Shown here piece by piece: positions 33,615-42,352 of a stretch of DNA of 64,000 bases; the first letter of the stretch is position 1; every line of letters starts with the position of its first letter. The notes beneath the pieces are model-generated. The model did no database searches, had not been told where the DNA came from, and was given only the letters and a program-made list of their open reading frames with translations. This DNA comes from RUG11462 sp036308645 (GTDB lineage: Bacteria > Bacillota > Clostridia > Oscillospirales > Acutalibacteraceae). The translations under genes were made by a program, and so were the position numbers. The DNA lies in assembly GCA_036308645.1 (NCBI GenBank), contig JAXJVH010000052.1, positions 47,041 through 111,040 of the forward strand. Reading direction: 5' to 3'.

Positions 33615-35240
33615 ATGAAAAAGAAAATTTCACTTTTAGTAATGATTTTTTCTTTTATGCTTATGTTTTGCAGTTGTAAAGCAGTTGATACAATTACAAG
33701 CGTAAATGATAAAGTCAACGGATTTGTATGGGGCTGGTTCGGTGTAATCCTCCTTGTAGGAACAGGTATTGTTATGACTGTTCTTACAAAGGTATTCCAG
33801 ATTTCTCATATCGGACATTGGTTTAAAGAAACTTTGGGAAGTCTTTTTAATAAGCACGTTACTTCTCATTCAAAGGATATGGGAAGTATTTCACAGTTTC
33901 AGGCGCTTTGTACCGCTTTGGCCGCTACAATCGGCGTTGGTAATATCGCAGGTGTTGCCGCTGCTATCGTTACAGGCGGTCCGGGTGCGATATTCTGGAT
34001 GTGGGTTGCCGCTTTCTTCGGTATGATGACAAACTTCTCCGAAAACGTTCTCGGTATTTTCTACCGCAGAAAGAACTCAAAAGGCGAATGGTCAGGCGGC
34101 GCAATGTATTATTTGCGCGACGGTTTAGGCGCTAAAAAGCACTGTAAAACAATCGGTAAAATTTTAGCGGGACTTTTTGCTGTTTTTGCTCTTTTGGCTT
34201 CTTTCGGTATCGGTAATATGGGACAGGTAAACAAAATCGTTGCAAACTTTGCAGGTGCATTCCCGTCGGAAACACTTTCAAATGTGCCTGTAATGGGAAC
34301 AAATCTTTACAATATCATTATCGGTATTGTTCTTATGATTATCGCTGCTCTTATTATTATCGGCGGTTTACAGAGAATTGCAAGCTTTGCAGAAAAAATA
34401 GTTCCTTTTATGGTTGTTTTGTTTGTACTCGGTTCACTTATTATTATCGGCGTAAATTATTCGCAAATCGGCGCCGCTTTCGGTGCAATCTTTGAAAACG
34501 CCTTTACAGCAAATGCCGCTTGGGGCGGTGCAGGCGGATTTGTACTTGCAACCGTAATTCAGGCAGGCTTTAAACGAGGCGTATTCTCAAACGAGGCAGG
34601 TCTTGGCTCATCTGTAATGGTACATAGTAACTCAAACGTTAAAGAGCCTGTTAAACAGGGTATCTGGGGCATCTTTGAAGTATTTGCAGATACAATGGTA
34701 GTTTGCACAATGACTGCTCTTGTTATTTTAACATCAGGCGTTATCGACCTTAAAACAGGTATGTTGGCTGAAGGCACAAGCGGTGACGCAACTTTGGTTG
34801 CAAAGGCTTTTGATACTGTATTTTCTGTAGGTAATGTAAAAATAGGCAGTATGTTTATTGCTATCGCAATTTTGCTTTTCGCTTTCACAACGGTTCTCGG
34901 CTGGTCGCACTACGGCACAAAGGCTTGGGAATACTTATTCGGCACAAAATCAACTATGTTCTATAAAATAGTATTTGTTCTTATGATTATGAGCGGTGCG
35001 GTTATGACCTCTTCACTCGCTTGGGATATTTCCGATACATTTAACGGACTTATGATGATTCCTAACTTAATCGGCGTTCTTTCATTATCAACTCTTGTAA
35101 TGAAAATTACAAAGAACTATGTTGACAGAAGAATAAGAAAAAAAGAGGGTATCAAACCTATGCTTTCTTTCGATAATGAAATTCAGTTAATGCAGGAAGC
35201 TGCACTTAAAGCTGATTTAGAATCGGGAAAGGATGAATAA
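33615..35240 (+). CDS. Sodium:alanine/glycine symporter (AGCS family)
   Basis: 541 residues, about 10-11 membrane helices. Family motifs: ALCTALAATIGVGNIAGVAAAIVTGGPGAIFWMWVAAFFGM, ENVLGIFYRRKN and AGFKRGVFSNEAGLGSS. The N-terminal extension MKKKISLLVMIFSFMLMFCSCKA looks like a lipoprotein-type signal, unusual for this family. Imports glycine or alanine with Na+. Preceded by a glycine riboswitch and followed after 3 bases by a PutP-like symporter. Confidence 0.94.
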   Translation: MKKKISLLVMIFSFMLMFCSCKAVDTITSVNDKVNGFVWGWFGVILLVGTGIVMTVLTKVFQISHIGHWFKETLGSLFNKHVTSHSKDMGSISQFQALCTALAATIGVGNIAGVAAAIVTGGPGAIFWMWVAAFFGMMTNFSENVLGIFYRRKNSKGEWSGGAMYYLRDGLGAKKHCKTIGKILAGLFAVFALLASFGIGNMGQVNKIVANFAGAFPSETLSNVPVMGTNLYNIIIGIVLMIIAALIIIGGLQRIASFAEKIVPFMVVLFVLGSLIIIGVNYSQIGAAFGAIFENAFTANAAWGGAGGFVLATVIQAGFKRGVFSNEAGLGSSVMVHSNSNVKEPVKQGIWGIFEVFADTMVVCTMTALVILTSGVIDLKTGMLAEGTSGDATLVAKAFDTVFSVGNVKIGSMFIAIAILLFAFTTVLGWSHYGTKAWEYLFGTKSTMFYKIVFVLMIMSGAVMTSSLAWDISDTFNGLMMIPNLIGVLSLSTLVMKITKNYVDRRIRKKEGIKPMLSFDNEIQLMQEAALKADLESGKDE

Positions 35241-35243
35241 AAT

Positions 35244-36767
35244 ATGACGTTAGAGTTATTGGCATTTATTCTTTACTTTGCGCTTGTACTCGGAATAGGT
35301 GTAATATTCTTCTTTAAATCCAACAAAAACAAGATGAGCGGCGACAAGGAATATTTCTTGGGCGGCAGACAGATGGGACCTTATGTTACGGCTATGAGCG
35401 CACAGGCCTCGGATATGTCGGGCTGGCTGCTTATGGGCTTTCCGGGAAGCGTTTTGGCTTTCGGTTTCGGCAAGGTTTGGATTGGCATAGGTCTTGCGCT
35501 CGGTACGATTGCTAACTGGATTTTTGTTGCAAAAAGACTTCGCAGATTTTCAAAAGCGGCTAACGATTCTATCACTTTACCGCAGTATCTCTCAAACAGA
35601 TTTGCCACTAAAAATCCTGCTTTGCAGATAATTTGTGCAATTATTTTCTTGGTATTCTTTACAGTTTATGTTGCTTCAAGTTTTGTTGCCGGCGCAACGG
35701 TTTTTGCGGAAATCGTACCGCAGTTAAAGGGTAAAGAATCGCTCGCAATGCTCATTTTTGCGGTAATCATTATTATTTACACATTTTTGGGCGGATTTAA
35801 AGCGGTTTGTTGGACAGACTTTTTCCAGGGCATTATGATGCTTATTGCAGTTCTTGCAGTTCCGATTGTAATTTTATGCACACAAAATCTTGATTTTTCA
35901 GCGCTTAATCAGGTTTACAGTTATATGGAAAACGGCAATGCGGTTGAATGTGCGTTTGTATCAAATCCGTTCGCCGCTTCCTGGCAGGATATTGTTTCAG
36001 GTCTTGCATGGGGACTCGGTTATTTCGGTATGCCGCATATTCTTGTAAGATTTATGTCTATCAAAAAATCAAGTATGATTAAAAAGTCGGCAACGGTTGC
36101 AATTGTTTGGGTTGTTTTATCACTCGGCGCCGCCATTGCTTTTGCGGTTTTAGGCAGAGTGCTTGTCGGCGAAGAATTGTTGAGCGCAGGACTTCAGAAA
36201 AACGTATTTATCCGACTTGTTCAAATGCTTTTCCCACCGTTTATCATCGGTATTTTGCTTTCGGCAATTATTGCGGCTGCTATGTCAACCGCTGACAGCC
36301 AGTTGCTTGTTGCTTCAAGTTCATTTACCTCCGATATTTATAAACCTGTTTTCAGAAAAAATGCTTCTGATAAAGAGGTGCTTTGGATAGGCAGAGTTGT
36401 TGTTCTTATAATCGCTGTTATCGCTTACTTTATCGCAAGCAGTAAATCCTCGGGCGCACAGAGCATTATGAATATGGTTGAGAACGCTTGGGGCGGATTC
36501 GGTTCTGCATTCGGCGGCGTTATCATTCTTTCGGTATTCTGGAAACGCTTAACCTACAAAGGCGCTGTTGCAGGCGTTGCATTCGGCGCAATAGTAGATG
36601 TGTTGTGGCTTGTTTTCCTCACTTCTTCGACAGGCATTTACGAATTGTTACCCGGCTTTTTCGCAGGACTGCTTGCGGCAGTAGTAGTTTCGCTTATTGA
36701 TAAACAACCAAACGCAGAGGTTGTAAAAATATACGAAACAGCAACCGATAAATCGATTGACGATTAA
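35244..36767 (+). CDS. putP: Sodium/proline-type symporter (SSS family)
   Basis: 507 residues, 12-13 membrane helices. PutP features: SDMSGWLLMGFPGSVLAFG, TLPQYLSNRF, AIIAAAMSTADSQLLVASSSFTSDIYKP. Transports proline or a related solute with Na+. The ATG lies 3 bases after the AGCS stop with GGAAAGGATG inside that gene, so it is under the same glycine riboswitch. Substrate other than proline is possible given this context. Confidence 0.9.
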   Translation: MTLELLAFILYFALVLGIGVIFFFKSNKNKMSGDKEYFLGGRQMGPYVTAMSAQASDMSGWLLMGFPGSVLAFGFGKVWIGIGLALGTIANWIFVAKRLRRFSKAANDSITLPQYLSNRFATKNPALQIICAIIFLVFFTVYVASSFVAGATVFAEIVPQLKGKESLAMLIFAVIIIIYTFLGGFKAVCWTDFFQGIMMLIAVLAVPIVILCTQNLDFSALNQVYSYMENGNAVECAFVSNPFAASWQDIVSGLAWGLGYFGMPHILVRFMSIKKSSMIKKSATVAIVWVVLSLGAAIAFAVLGRVLVGEELLSAGLQKNVFIRLVQMLFPPFIIGILLSAIIAAAMSTADSQLLVASSSFTSDIYKPVFRKNASDKEVLWIGRVVVLIIAVIAYFIASSKSSGAQSIMNMVENAWGGFGSAFGGVIILSVFWKRLTYKGAVAGVAFGAIVDVLWLVFLTSSTGIYELLPGFFAGLLAAVVVSLIDKQPNAEVVKIYETATDKSIDD

Positions 36768-36803
36768 TAGTAATTAATTGATAAAACTATATCTATAATT
36801 AAT

Positions 36804-36853
36804 AAGACTGTATCTATAACCTGCAAAAAGCAGTTTAAGATACAGTCTTTTTT
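36804..36853 (+). terminator. Terminator of the symporter operon
   Basis: AAGACTGTATC paired with GATACAGTCTT, with an inner CTGC/GCAG hairpin, followed by TTTTTT. Confidence 0.85.
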
Positions 36854-36873
36854 GTTATAAAAACGTTATATAA

Positions 36874-36906
36874 AAACTGCCGACAAATTCCTGTCGGCAG
36901 TTTTTT
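36874..36906. terminator. Bidirectional terminator
   Basis: AAAACTGCCGACA-aattcc-TGTCGGCAGTTTT flanked by A and T runs. It lies between the plus-strand symporters and the minus-strand GH94 gene. Confidence 0.85.
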
Positions 36907-36933
36907 AGAATATTTTGATTTATATATTATAAA

Positions 36934-39366
36934 TTATCCCATAATAACTTTTACGTCACGAACTTTGCCGCCTATAGGTGCAATCGGTCCGAACGGAACT
37001 TCTTTGCCGTCGACAATCAACTTTGCAACGCCTTTTTGCGCTTTAGCGGAATTGTCAACTTTAATGTTATATGTATCGCCTCTGAATTTACGGGTAACTT
37101 CAAACTCTGTCAAATCATCAGGCAAACACGGGTCAACAAGCAGTCCGTCATAATCGGGCTTGATACCCAAAATAAAGCGTGAAACATTATAGAAAGTCCA
37201 AGCAGCCGTACCTGTAAGCCAGGAGTTTTTAGCCTCACCGTGATTTTTAGCGTCACGACCTGCAATCATCTGCGAGTAAACATAAGGCTCGGTTCTGTGA
37301 ATTTCGGAAATATCCTCAAGATAAGCAGGACAAGTTTTCTTATAAACCTCAAACGCTCTGTTACCTCTGCCGACAACGGTTTCTGCAATAGATACCCAAG
37401 GGTTATTGTGACAGAAAATACCGCCGTTTTCTTTGTATCCCGGAGGATAAGAAGAAATCTCGCCGAGTTCGATATGATATTTTGTGTAAGACGGGGAATT
37501 CAACACAATACCGTATTTTGTATCAAGGTATTTTTCAACCGACTGCAAAGCCTTAAGCGCTCTGCCGTCTTCAACGCCGATTCCTGCCATTACGCAGAAT
37601 CCCTGCGGCTCAATAAAGATTTTGCCCTCTTCACATTCTTTCGAGCCTATCTTATTACTGTAAGCGTCATACGCACGAACAAACCATTCGCCGTCCCAGC
37701 CTGCGTCAAGAACAGCCTCGGTCATTTCGTCAACTGCCTTTTGTGCTGCCGCCGCTTCTTCATCAAGACCTTTTTCCTTGCACATTCTTATATAATCAGG
37801 GCCTACCGCTACAAACATACCTGCGATAAATACAGACTCTGCAACAGGGCCTTCTGAAGGACCGAAGGTCTGGAAAGACTCTCCCGGATTTTCCGAGAAA
37901 CAGTTAAGATTTAAGCAGTCGTTCCAGTCTGCACGACCGATAAGCGGTAATTTATGAGGACCTAAATTATTTGTAACGTGGTCAAAAGAGCGTTTTAAAT
38001 GAACTAACAATGTGTCGGCCTTTGAGTCATCGTTATCAAAAGGTACCATTTCATCAAGAATTGAGAAATCGCCTGTTTCTTTAATATAAGCGGCAACGCC
38101 GAAGATAAGCCAAAGCGGGTCATCGTTAAATCCGCTGCCGATATCATTGTTACCCTTTTTAGTAAGCGGCTGATACTGATGATATGCCGAGCCGTCCTCC
38201 ATTTGAGTAGCGGCAATATCGAGTATTCTTTCTCTTGCACGTTCGGGGATAAGGTGAATAAAGCCTAACAAATCCTGTGAAGAATCACGGAATCCCATTC
38301 CTCTGCCGATACCCGACTCAAAATATGAAGCCGAACGCGACATATTAAATGTTACCATACACTGATACTGATTCCAGATGTTTACCATTCTGTCGAGTTT
38401 TTCATCAGGTGATTTAACCGAATATGTAGACAAAAGATTTGTCCAATAAGTTTTAAGTTCGGCAAGCGCATTTTCAACCTGTTCGTCAGTCTTGAATTTA
38501 CCGAGCAATTCATTAGCAGGCTTTTTATTGATAACGTCTTGCGCTTCCCACTTGTCGTCTTTCGGATTTTCGCAGTAACCGAGAACAAATACAAGAGATT
38601 TTGTTTCACCCGGTTTTAAAGTGATTTTCTTTGAATGAGAGCCGATTGGCGACCAACCCGAAGCAACGGAATTTCTTGATTTATTTTCCATAACTGAGTC
38701 AGGATCTGCAAAACTGTTGTAAAGACCGATAAAGGTTTCACGGTCGGTATCAAAACCGTCGATTTCTTCATTGCAGGAGAATACGGCGTAGTGATTACGA
38801 CGTTCTCTGTACTCGGTTTTATGATAAATAGTGCTTCCGATTACCTCAACCTCGCCTGTTGAAAAGTTTCTCTGGAAGTTGGTTGTATCATCGTTTGCGT
38901 CCCAAAGGCAGAATTCAACAAATGAGAAAACGGTAAACTCTTTTTCTTTATCGGTTTCGTTTGTGAATTTTAATCTGTGAATTTCAGCGGTAGTATCAAG
39001 CGGAACAAAAGAAGTCTGTTCAGCCCTCAAACCGTTTACCTTTGAAGAAATAACCGAATAACCGAGACCGTGACGGCACTCATATTCTTGATAATCCGCC
39101 TTGCACGGTTTCCAACCCGGATTGAAAACATTGCCGTTTTCATTGATATAGAAATAAATACCTCCGTCATCAGTCGGCACATTATTATATCTGTATCTGG
39201 TCAGACGAAGCAATCTTGCGTCTTTATAAAAACAGTAACCTCCCGATGTGTTTGAAATAAGTCCGAAAAAGTCTTTGTTTCCAAGATAGTTTATCCATGG
39301 ATAAGGCGTTTTCGGCTCGGTGATAACATATTCACGATTTATGTCGTCGAAATGTCCGAATTTCAT
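36934..39366 (-). CDS. Cellobiose phosphorylase (GH94)
   Basis: 810 residues, the length of characterised cellobiose phosphorylases (about 810; cellodextrin phosphorylases are nearer 980). Starts MKFGHFDDINREYVIT...PYPWINYLGN, with the helical catalytic domain containing MGFRDSSQDLLGF and the catalytic acid Asp in GRADWNDCLNLN near residue 480. No signal peptide, so cytoplasmic. Converts cellobiose and phosphate to glucose-1-phosphate and glucose, saving ATP; the product also feeds GlgC. AGGAGGAAA precedes the ATG. Confidence 0.94.
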   Translation of the reverse strand: MKFGHFDDINREYVITEPKTPYPWINYLGNKDFFGLISNTSGGYCFYKDARLLRLTRYRYNNVPTDDGGIYFYINENGNVFNPGWKPCKADYQEYECRHGLGYSVISSKVNGLRAEQTSFVPLDTTAEIHRLKFTNETDKEKEFTVFSFVEFCLWDANDDTTNFQRNFSTGEVEVIGSTIYHKTEYRERRNHYAVFSCNEEIDGFDTDRETFIGLYNSFADPDSVMENKSRNSVASGWSPIGSHSKKITLKPGETKSLVFVLGYCENPKDDKWEAQDVINKKPANELLGKFKTDEQVENALAELKTYWTNLLSTYSVKSPDEKLDRMVNIWNQYQCMVTFNMSRSASYFESGIGRGMGFRDSSQDLLGFIHLIPERARERILDIAATQMEDGSAYHQYQPLTKKGNNDIGSGFNDDPLWLIFGVAAYIKETGDFSILDEMVPFDNDDSKADTLLVHLKRSFDHVTNNLGPHKLPLIGRADWNDCLNLNCFSENPGESFQTFGPSEGPVAESVFIAGMFVAVGPDYIRMCKEKGLDEEAAAAQKAVDEMTEAVLDAGWDGEWFVRAYDAYSNKIGSKECEEGKIFIEPQGFCVMAGIGVEDGRALKALQSVEKYLDTKYGIVLNSPSYTKYHIELGEISSYPPGYKENGGIFCHNNPWVSIAETVVGRGNRAFEVYKKTCPAYLEDISEIHRTEPYVYSQMIAGRDAKNHGEAKNSWLTGTAAWTFYNVSRFILGIKPDYDGLLVDPCLPDDLTEFEVTRKFRGDTYNIKVDNSAKAQKGVAKLIVDGKEVPFGPIAPIGGKVRDVKVIMG

Positions 39367-39407
39367 TTGATTTCCTCCTGTAACTAATATTAAATTCTTA
39401 CTAATAT

Positions 39408-39436
39408 ATAATAATTTATATTCAATGTTTTTTCAA
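39408..39436 (-). promoter_or_regulatory. Promoter of the GH94 gene
   Basis: Minus-strand TTGAAA (39436-39431), 17-bp spacer, TATTAT (39413-39408), about 40 bases before the start. Confidence 0.55.
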
Positions 39437-39576
39437 GAGTTATTTTAAAAAACAGGAAAATTTTATTTATATTATAAATTTAATACATTTTATTGGTTAA
39501 AATGCACAAAAACCGAATTGCAATTTTATAAGTTTGCACTAAAAGGTAGAAAAAGTAAAAAAAGCAGAATTTATTG

Positions 39577-39605
39577 TTGACATTGCATAAAACGAGGTGT
39601 ATAAT
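39577..39605 (+). promoter_or_regulatory. Promoter of the SCP2 protein gene
   Basis: Perfect TTGACA (39577-39582), 17-bp spacer, perfect TATAAT (39600-39605), suggesting high expression. Confidence 0.82.
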
Positions 39606-39638
39606 TTAGTCAAACAATACAAAAAGGATGTGTTTATT

Positions 39639-40139
39639 ATGACTTTTGCAGAAAAATTCCAATCCTTAAAAGTAGCTTTCGATAAAGCAAATACCACAAA
39701 ATTCGATGCTGACTTTGCAGTACAACTCACAATGACTGATGAGGATTGCGGCGGCACTTTCTATATTGAATACAAAAACGGAAACTATTCAGTAGAGCCG
39801 TACGATTATGTTGACAACACAGCAGTTGTTATTGCTCCGGCAGACTCAATTGCCAAACTTGCTAAAGGTGTTGTTGCTAAAGATTTAATTATCAACGGTA
39901 ATGAAGAAAACATCAAGACTCTCGCAGCTGCATTAAAGCCTGCTAAAAAGCCTTGTGCTAAAAAAACTTGTGCTAAAAAAGCAGAAGTTAAGAAAGAAAC
40001 TTCTAAAGCCGCTGAAAAAACTGTAGCAAAAACTACTGCTAAAGCAGAGGAAAAAAAGCCTTGCGCTAAAAAATCCTGCGCTAAAAAAGCAGAAACAAAA
40101 ACTGCTACAACTCCGGCTGCAAAAAACTGCAACCGTTAA
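39639..40139 (+). CDS. SCP2 sterol-binding-domain protein with Lys/Cys/Ala-rich tail
   Basis: 166 residues from ATG at 39639, where AAAAGGATG lies upstream. Residues 1-103 resemble an SCP2 fold (DADFAVQLTMTDEDCGGTFYIEYKNG...LIINGNEENIKTLAAAL), a small lipid-binding domain. The last 60 residues repeat KKPCAKKTCAKKA-type blocks, like a histone-H1 tail with Cys added. The frame ends NCNR*, but removing one A from the A6 run at 40121-40126 would continue it as KTATVKKDTKAAK*, so a frameshift (mutation or slippage) is likely. Function unknown. Confidence 0.75.
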   Translation: MTFAEKFQSLKVAFDKANTTKFDADFAVQLTMTDEDCGGTFYIEYKNGNYSVEPYDYVDNTAVVIAPADSIAKLAKGVVAKDLIINGNEENIKTLAAALKPAKKPCAKKTCAKKAEVKKETSKAAEKTVAKTTAKAEEKKPCAKKSCAKKAETKTATTPAAKNCNR

Positions 40140-40235
40140 AAAAGATACTAAAGCCGCAAAATAATCTTTGCTTTAGTATCTATACTAATTAGCTATTCCT
40201 CTTTTAAGTTTTTTCATTATATACTCCATTTCATG

Positions 40236-40264
40236 AAAAGCCGACGGTTCTGCCGTCGGCTTTT
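40236..40264 (+). terminator. Terminator of the SCP2 gene
   Basis: AAAAGCCGACGG-ttct-GCCGTCGGCTTTT: 11-bp stem with T tail. Confidence 0.85.
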
Positions 40265-40302
40265 CACTTGTAAATTTTGCTTGCAAACCTTATAAATTAT
40301 GG

Positions 40303-40384
40303 TTCTATTCCTAATGTTGGGTTTTCAACACTTATCGCCTCCCTCGTCAGAGGGAGCCAATCTACACCCCAACTTTTGCAAAAG
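40303..40384. repeat. Hairpin repeat, minimal 82-bp copy (copy B)
   Basis: Starts ttctattcctaatgttggg and ends ccccaacttttgcaaaa. Its two flanks match copy A at 7828-8018 almost base for base (one difference in the left 43 bases, none seen in the right 44), but the internal 109 bases are missing, leaving one CTCCCTC-gtca-GAGGGAG palindrome. Confidence 0.85.
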
Positions 40385-40461
40385 AACCTAAATTATAATA
40401 TTAATGATTAATGTGTTTTGAAAAAATTGCTGTAAAAATTTCTTCTGTTTTGCCTGATATT

Positions 40462-40635
40462 TTAATATAATTTATTTTTATCTTTATGCTTTTTCAGCGC
40501 CTTTTCATATTCTATTCCCGATTTATACTCTTGCGAAAGTTCCTCTTTGTAATCGGGATCGTCAACAGGCGGCAAAATTTCATCAAAAAGCGATTTTTCA
40601 TCAAGCAGATTTGCCATATATTCTTTTTCATCCAT
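40462..40635 (-). CDS. Small acidic hypothetical protein
   Basis: 57 residues from ATG at 40635, preceded by AGAGGTG. Sequence MDEKEYMANLLDEKSLFDEILPPVDDPDYKEELSQEYKSG, then a Lys-rich end; no Cys, no membrane segment, no known domain. Acidic front and basic back suggest a short helical protein. Separate from its neighbours; function unknown. Confidence 0.55.
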   Translation of the reverse strand: MDEKEYMANLLDEKSLFDEILPPVDDPDYKEELSQEYKSGIEYEKALKKHKDKNKLY

Positions 40636-40810
40636 AAAAAAACACCTCTTTATCATTATTATTAGACTTAAAAGAGGTTATATTCATTGAAAAAAACGTA
40701 ATTGCGTTTTTTAAAAAAATAAATTTAAAAAAATAACAATATATTGTGGATTTTTTTAAAAAGATATGTTATAATCAGTACAGTTAAAGTTAAACTAATA
40801 TTATAATTCT

Positions 40811-40840
40811 CGCATAATGTCCTTTTTATGCGGTTTTTTA
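40811..40840 (+). terminator. Terminator-like hairpin in the murA leader
   Basis: CGCATAA paired with TTATGCG, then GTTTTTT. A TATAAT box lies at about 40771, so the hairpin is inside the likely murA leader, about 65 bases before the start. Confidence 0.55.
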
Positions 40841-40904
40841 TTGTTTTTTGATTGTTTCTATATTTATATAAATTCAGATTATGTTGCAAAGAGGTGGATT
40901 AATT

Positions 40905-42191
40905 TTGGAAAAGTTGCTTATTAAAGGCGGCAACCCTTTAAAAGGAAAAGTATATATAAGCGGTGCTAAAAACGCCGCTGTGGCTATTATTCCTGCGGCT
41001 TTGCTCAGTGATGGAGTTTGCAGAATTGAAAATGTTCCTAATATTTCCGATGTAAATGTTCTTTTAAAAATTTTGAAAGAACTCGGCGCTAAAGTAAGAT
41101 ATCTTAATAAATCTACCGTTGAAATTGATCCGAGAAGCATAAATACTCATATCGTCACTTATGAGATGACCAAAAAAACAAGGGCTTCAAGTTATTTTAT
41201 GGGCGCTATGCTCGGAAGATTTAAAAAGGCTAAAATTGCTCCTCCGGGCGGTTGTGATTTTTGTGCAAGACCTCTTGATTTGCATGAAAAAGGCTTTCGT
41301 GCGCTCGGCGCTACCATTGATAAAATCGACGGTATGATGGACATTAGCGCAGACAGGCTTGTGGGAACCGTTATCTATCTTGATACAGTTTCCGTCGGCG
41401 CTACTATTAACATTATGCTTGCCGCTGTAAAGGCAAGGGGCAGAACAATTATTGAAAACGCCGCAAAAGAACCTCATATTGTAGACCTTGCGAATTTTTT
41501 GAATTCAATGGGCGCAGATATTCGCGGTGCAGGTACTGATGTGCTTAAAATTTCGGGTGTTCCGAGTTTGGGTTCAACCACATATTCAATTATTCCCGAC
41601 CAGATTGAAGCCGGCACTTATATGGTGGCTGCCGCCGCCACAGGCGGTGATGTTTTGATTGAAAATGTTATTCCAAAACATCTTGAATCCATAAGCGCAA
41701 AACTTGAAGAAACAGGTGCAACGGTTGAAGAGTTTGACGAATCGGTAAGAGTTTACCGAAACGGCGAACTTAAAAAATGCAATATCAAAACTCAACCTCA
41801 CCCCGGTTTCCCTACCGATATGCAACCGCAAATGGTTACTCTTTTAACAATTGCCAACGGTACTTCAATGGTAACCGAGGCGGTTTGGGATTCTCGTTTT
41901 AAATATATCGAGTATCTTGACAGAATGGGTGCAAAGATTAAGGTTGACGGCAAGGTTGCGGTTATTGAAGGCGTTGAAAAACTGAAAAGCGCTCCCGTTA
42001 AAGCGGTTGACCTTCGTGCAGGCGCCGCAATGATAATTGCAGGACTTATTGCCGAGGGAGTTACCGAAATCGAAAATATACACCTTATTGACAGAGGATA
42101 TGAAGATTTCGTTGAAAAACTTACAGCGCTCGGCGCCGATATCGAACGAATAAATATACCCGATAATGACAGCGTTAATAATGTAGGTTAA
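40905..42191 (+). CDS. murA: UDP-N-acetylglucosamine 1-carboxyvinyltransferase
   Basis: 428 residues from a TTG at 40905 with AGAGGTGG 7 bases upstream; an ATG at 40881 would place this ribosome site inside the gene. Contains SGAKNAAVAIIPAALL, the active-site loop PPGGCDFCARPLDLHEKGF with the fosfomycin-target Cys, HPGFPTDMQPQM and DLRAGAAMIIAGL. First committed step of peptidoglycan synthesis. The loop reads CDFCAR rather than the usual CAIGAR, but the catalytic Cys is kept. Confidence 0.95.
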   Translation: MEKLLIKGGNPLKGKVYISGAKNAAVAIIPAALLSDGVCRIENVPNISDVNVLLKILKELGAKVRYLNKSTVEIDPRSINTHIVTYEMTKKTRASSYFMGAMLGRFKKAKIAPPGGCDFCARPLDLHEKGFRALGATIDKIDGMMDISADRLVGTVIYLDTVSVGATINIMLAAVKARGRTIIENAAKEPHIVDLANFLNSMGADIRGAGTDVLKISGVPSLGSTTYSIIPDQIEAGTYMVAAAATGGDVLIENVIPKHLESISAKLEETGATVEEFDESVRVYRNGELKKCNIKTQPHPGFPTDMQPQMVTLLTIANGTSMVTEAVWDSRFKYIEYLDRMGAKIKVDGKVAVIEGVEKLKSAPVKAVDLRAGAAMIIAGLIAEGVTEIENIHLIDRGYEDFVEKLTALGADIERINIPDNDSVNNVG

Positions 42192-42290
42192 CCAAACCGC
42201 AATTATTCCGTTGAAATAGGCGGTTTGTCTGCCTAAAAAGATATTGACGATGTTAAATCTTAAAAGGTTTTAATAATTTTTAATAGTTTT

Positions 42291-42329
42291 AAATCGGGTT
42301 GACGACATATAAACGCCAACCCGATTTTT
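42291..42329 (+). terminator. Terminator of murA
   Basis: AAATCGGGTTG paired with CAACCCGATTT around a 15-base loop, then TT. It overlaps the 5' end of an extended, unlikely frame for the GH9 gene. Confidence 0.8.
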
Positions 42330-42352
42330 ATAAAAGTATATGGGTGATAAAT

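Noticed and set aside
37240..37857. 205-residue plus-strand reading frame
   Set aside because: Antisense to the clearly real GH94 gene, Arg/Phe/Cys-rich, no family features.
42299..42352. Longer N-terminus for the GH9 protein
   Set aside because: The extension overlaps the murA terminator and lacks a ribosome site; ATG at 42353 has one.
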